The notes under the pieces: generated by a model
Database searches by the model: none
Told to the model about the DNA's origin: nothing
What the model saw: the letters and a program-made list of their open reading frames with translations, nothing else
DNA from: NORP181 sp047623555
GTDB taxonomy: Bacteria; Pseudomonadota; Alphaproteobacteria; Rhodobacterales; Rhodobacteraceae
Length of the DNA: 14,609 nt
NCBI GenBank assembly: GCA_047623555.1
Contig: JBLHMP010000090.1
Coordinates: 1 to 14,609 of the forward strand
Reading direction: 5' to 3'
Shown here: positions 13,918-14,609 of the stretch, piece by piece
Numbering within the stretch: position 1 is the first letter of the stretch
Layout: each line of letters opens with the position of its first letter
Made by a program: the position numbers and the translations under genes

Positions 13918-14609
13918 CTGTCGCGTCTTTCATATTGAATGCGCGGATCAAGTAGCATCAGCAGGACATCCGAAATCATTGTGCCAAACAAAGTCAGCAT
14001 AGCCACAAACATCAAAATAAATCCGGCCAGAAACTGATCCTGTGTTTTCAGTGCAGTAAGCAGGGCAGGCCCAATGGTCTGCAATCCGAGCACCACCGAC
14101 ACCAAAACCGAGCCGGAAATCATCGACGGCAACAGGTTGCCGATATCGGCCACAAATGGGTTGAACGCCATACGCAGCGGGTATTTGGCCAACATGCGTG
14201 GCGGGCTCATGCCTTTGGCGATGGCGGTTTCTACGTAGGGTTTGCCCAACTCGTCCAGCAGGTTGGCGCGCAACCGTTGCATCATTGCCGCCGCACCAGA
14301 GGTGCCGATGACAAAGGTGGGCACGATCAGGTGGACCAGGATCGATTTGATCTTATCCATGCTCATCGGTTCGCCCTCAAACACTGAGTCCATCAGGCCG
14401 CCAATCGGCAGATCGAAATATTTGTGACCATAGTAGAACATGATTAGGGCCAGCAAAAAGTTGGGCGTCGCAAGACCCAGATAGCCAACGAATGCTGCCG
14501 AATAGTCCACCCAGGTTTTGGATTTTGCCGCCGCCAACACGCCCAAAGGCAGGGCCACCAAATAGACAAACAAAACCGCAGCCAGATTGACCAAAACCGT
14601 CAACCAGAG
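13914..14609 (-). CDS. ABC transporter permease, OppB/DppB type (N-terminus off the right edge)
   Basis: At least 231 residues of the C-terminal part are visible and the reading frame stays open to the last base, so the start lies beyond 14609. Typical OppB features are a helix containing LVYLVALPLGVLAA-like sequence at the visible N-end, an YLGLATPNFLLALIMFYYG helix, the EAA coupling loop PYVETAIAKGMSPPRMLAKYPLRMAFNPF, PSMISGSVLVSVVLGLQTIGPALLTAL, and a final helix ending in LLDPRIQYERR. A full-length member has roughly 310-370 residues, so about the first quarter to third is missing. It is transcribed before the OppC-type gene and overlaps it by four bases; a binding-protein gene and ATPase genes would be expected nearby, outside the window. 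Substrate unknown. Confidence 0.92.
   Translation of the reverse strand, partial: LWLTVLVNLAAVLFVYLVALPLGVLAAAKSKTWVDYSAAFVGYLGLATPNFLLALIMFYYGHKYFDLPIGGLMDSVFEGEPMSMDKIKSILVHLIVPTFVIGTSGAAAMMQRLRANLLDELGKPYVETAIAKGMSPPRMLAKYPLRMAFNPFVADIGNLLPSMISGSVLVSVVLGLQTIGPALLTALKTQDQFLAGFILMFVAMLTLFGTMISDVLLMLLDPRIQYERRDR

Overview
The window looks like a chromosomal segment from a marine alphaproteobacterium of the Roseobacter group (Rhodobacteraceae). The reasons are moderate-to-high GC, protein sequences typical of that family, tightly overlapping operons, and a short hairpin repeat of a kind I associate with roseobacters. The genus cannot be fixed from the sequence alone. There are 11 apparently intact coding genes, one gene cut by the right edge, and three decayed genes. 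I see no rRNA, tRNA, CRISPR array, insertion sequence or phage gene.

Layout. Left edge to 711: a hairpin repeat, then rpe (ribulose-phosphate 3-epimerase) on the minus strand. 803-1209: a broken plus-strand fosX-like fosfomycin-hydrolase gene. 8415 down to 1216: an eight-gene minus-strand run joined by 4-base ATGA overlaps or gaps of 1 and 10 bases. In transcription order it encodes a MurG/GT28-like glycosyltransferase, two GT4-type glycosyltransferases, a histidine phosphatase, a second MurG-like glycosyltransferase, a NodB-like polysaccharide deacetylase, a small SAM methyltransferase, and a DUF1045 2H-phosphoesterase-like protein of the kind known from phosphonate operons. 8416-8890: a 475-base divergent control region. 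8891-11296: a large MscS-type mechanosensitive channel on the plus strand. 11308-11848 and 11845-12725: two degenerate plus-strand genes, a TauE/SafE-type anion exporter and a D-cysteine desulfhydrase / L-cysteate sulfo-lyase homologue. 12726-12747: a second copy of the hairpin repeat. 12763 to the right edge: OppC- and OppB-type ABC permeases on the minus strand, transcribed B then C.

How the genes fit together. The eight-gene run is the most interesting part. Four glycosyltransferases, a phosphatase, a carbohydrate deacetylase and a methyltransferase, translationally coupled, look like the cytoplasmic assembly line of a modified glycan or glycolipid, although no polymerase, flippase or lipid-carrier enzyme is visible. 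Its product cannot be named. The two decay zones also tell a story. fosX next to a DUF1045 gene resembles a remnant of a phosphonate (C-P lyase) neighbourhood. The TauE-like and desulfhydrase-like pseudogenes look like a lost pathway for a sulfur-containing amino acid or sulfonate. All frames, lesions and motifs were read by eye; family assignments rest on recognised motifs, not on database searches.
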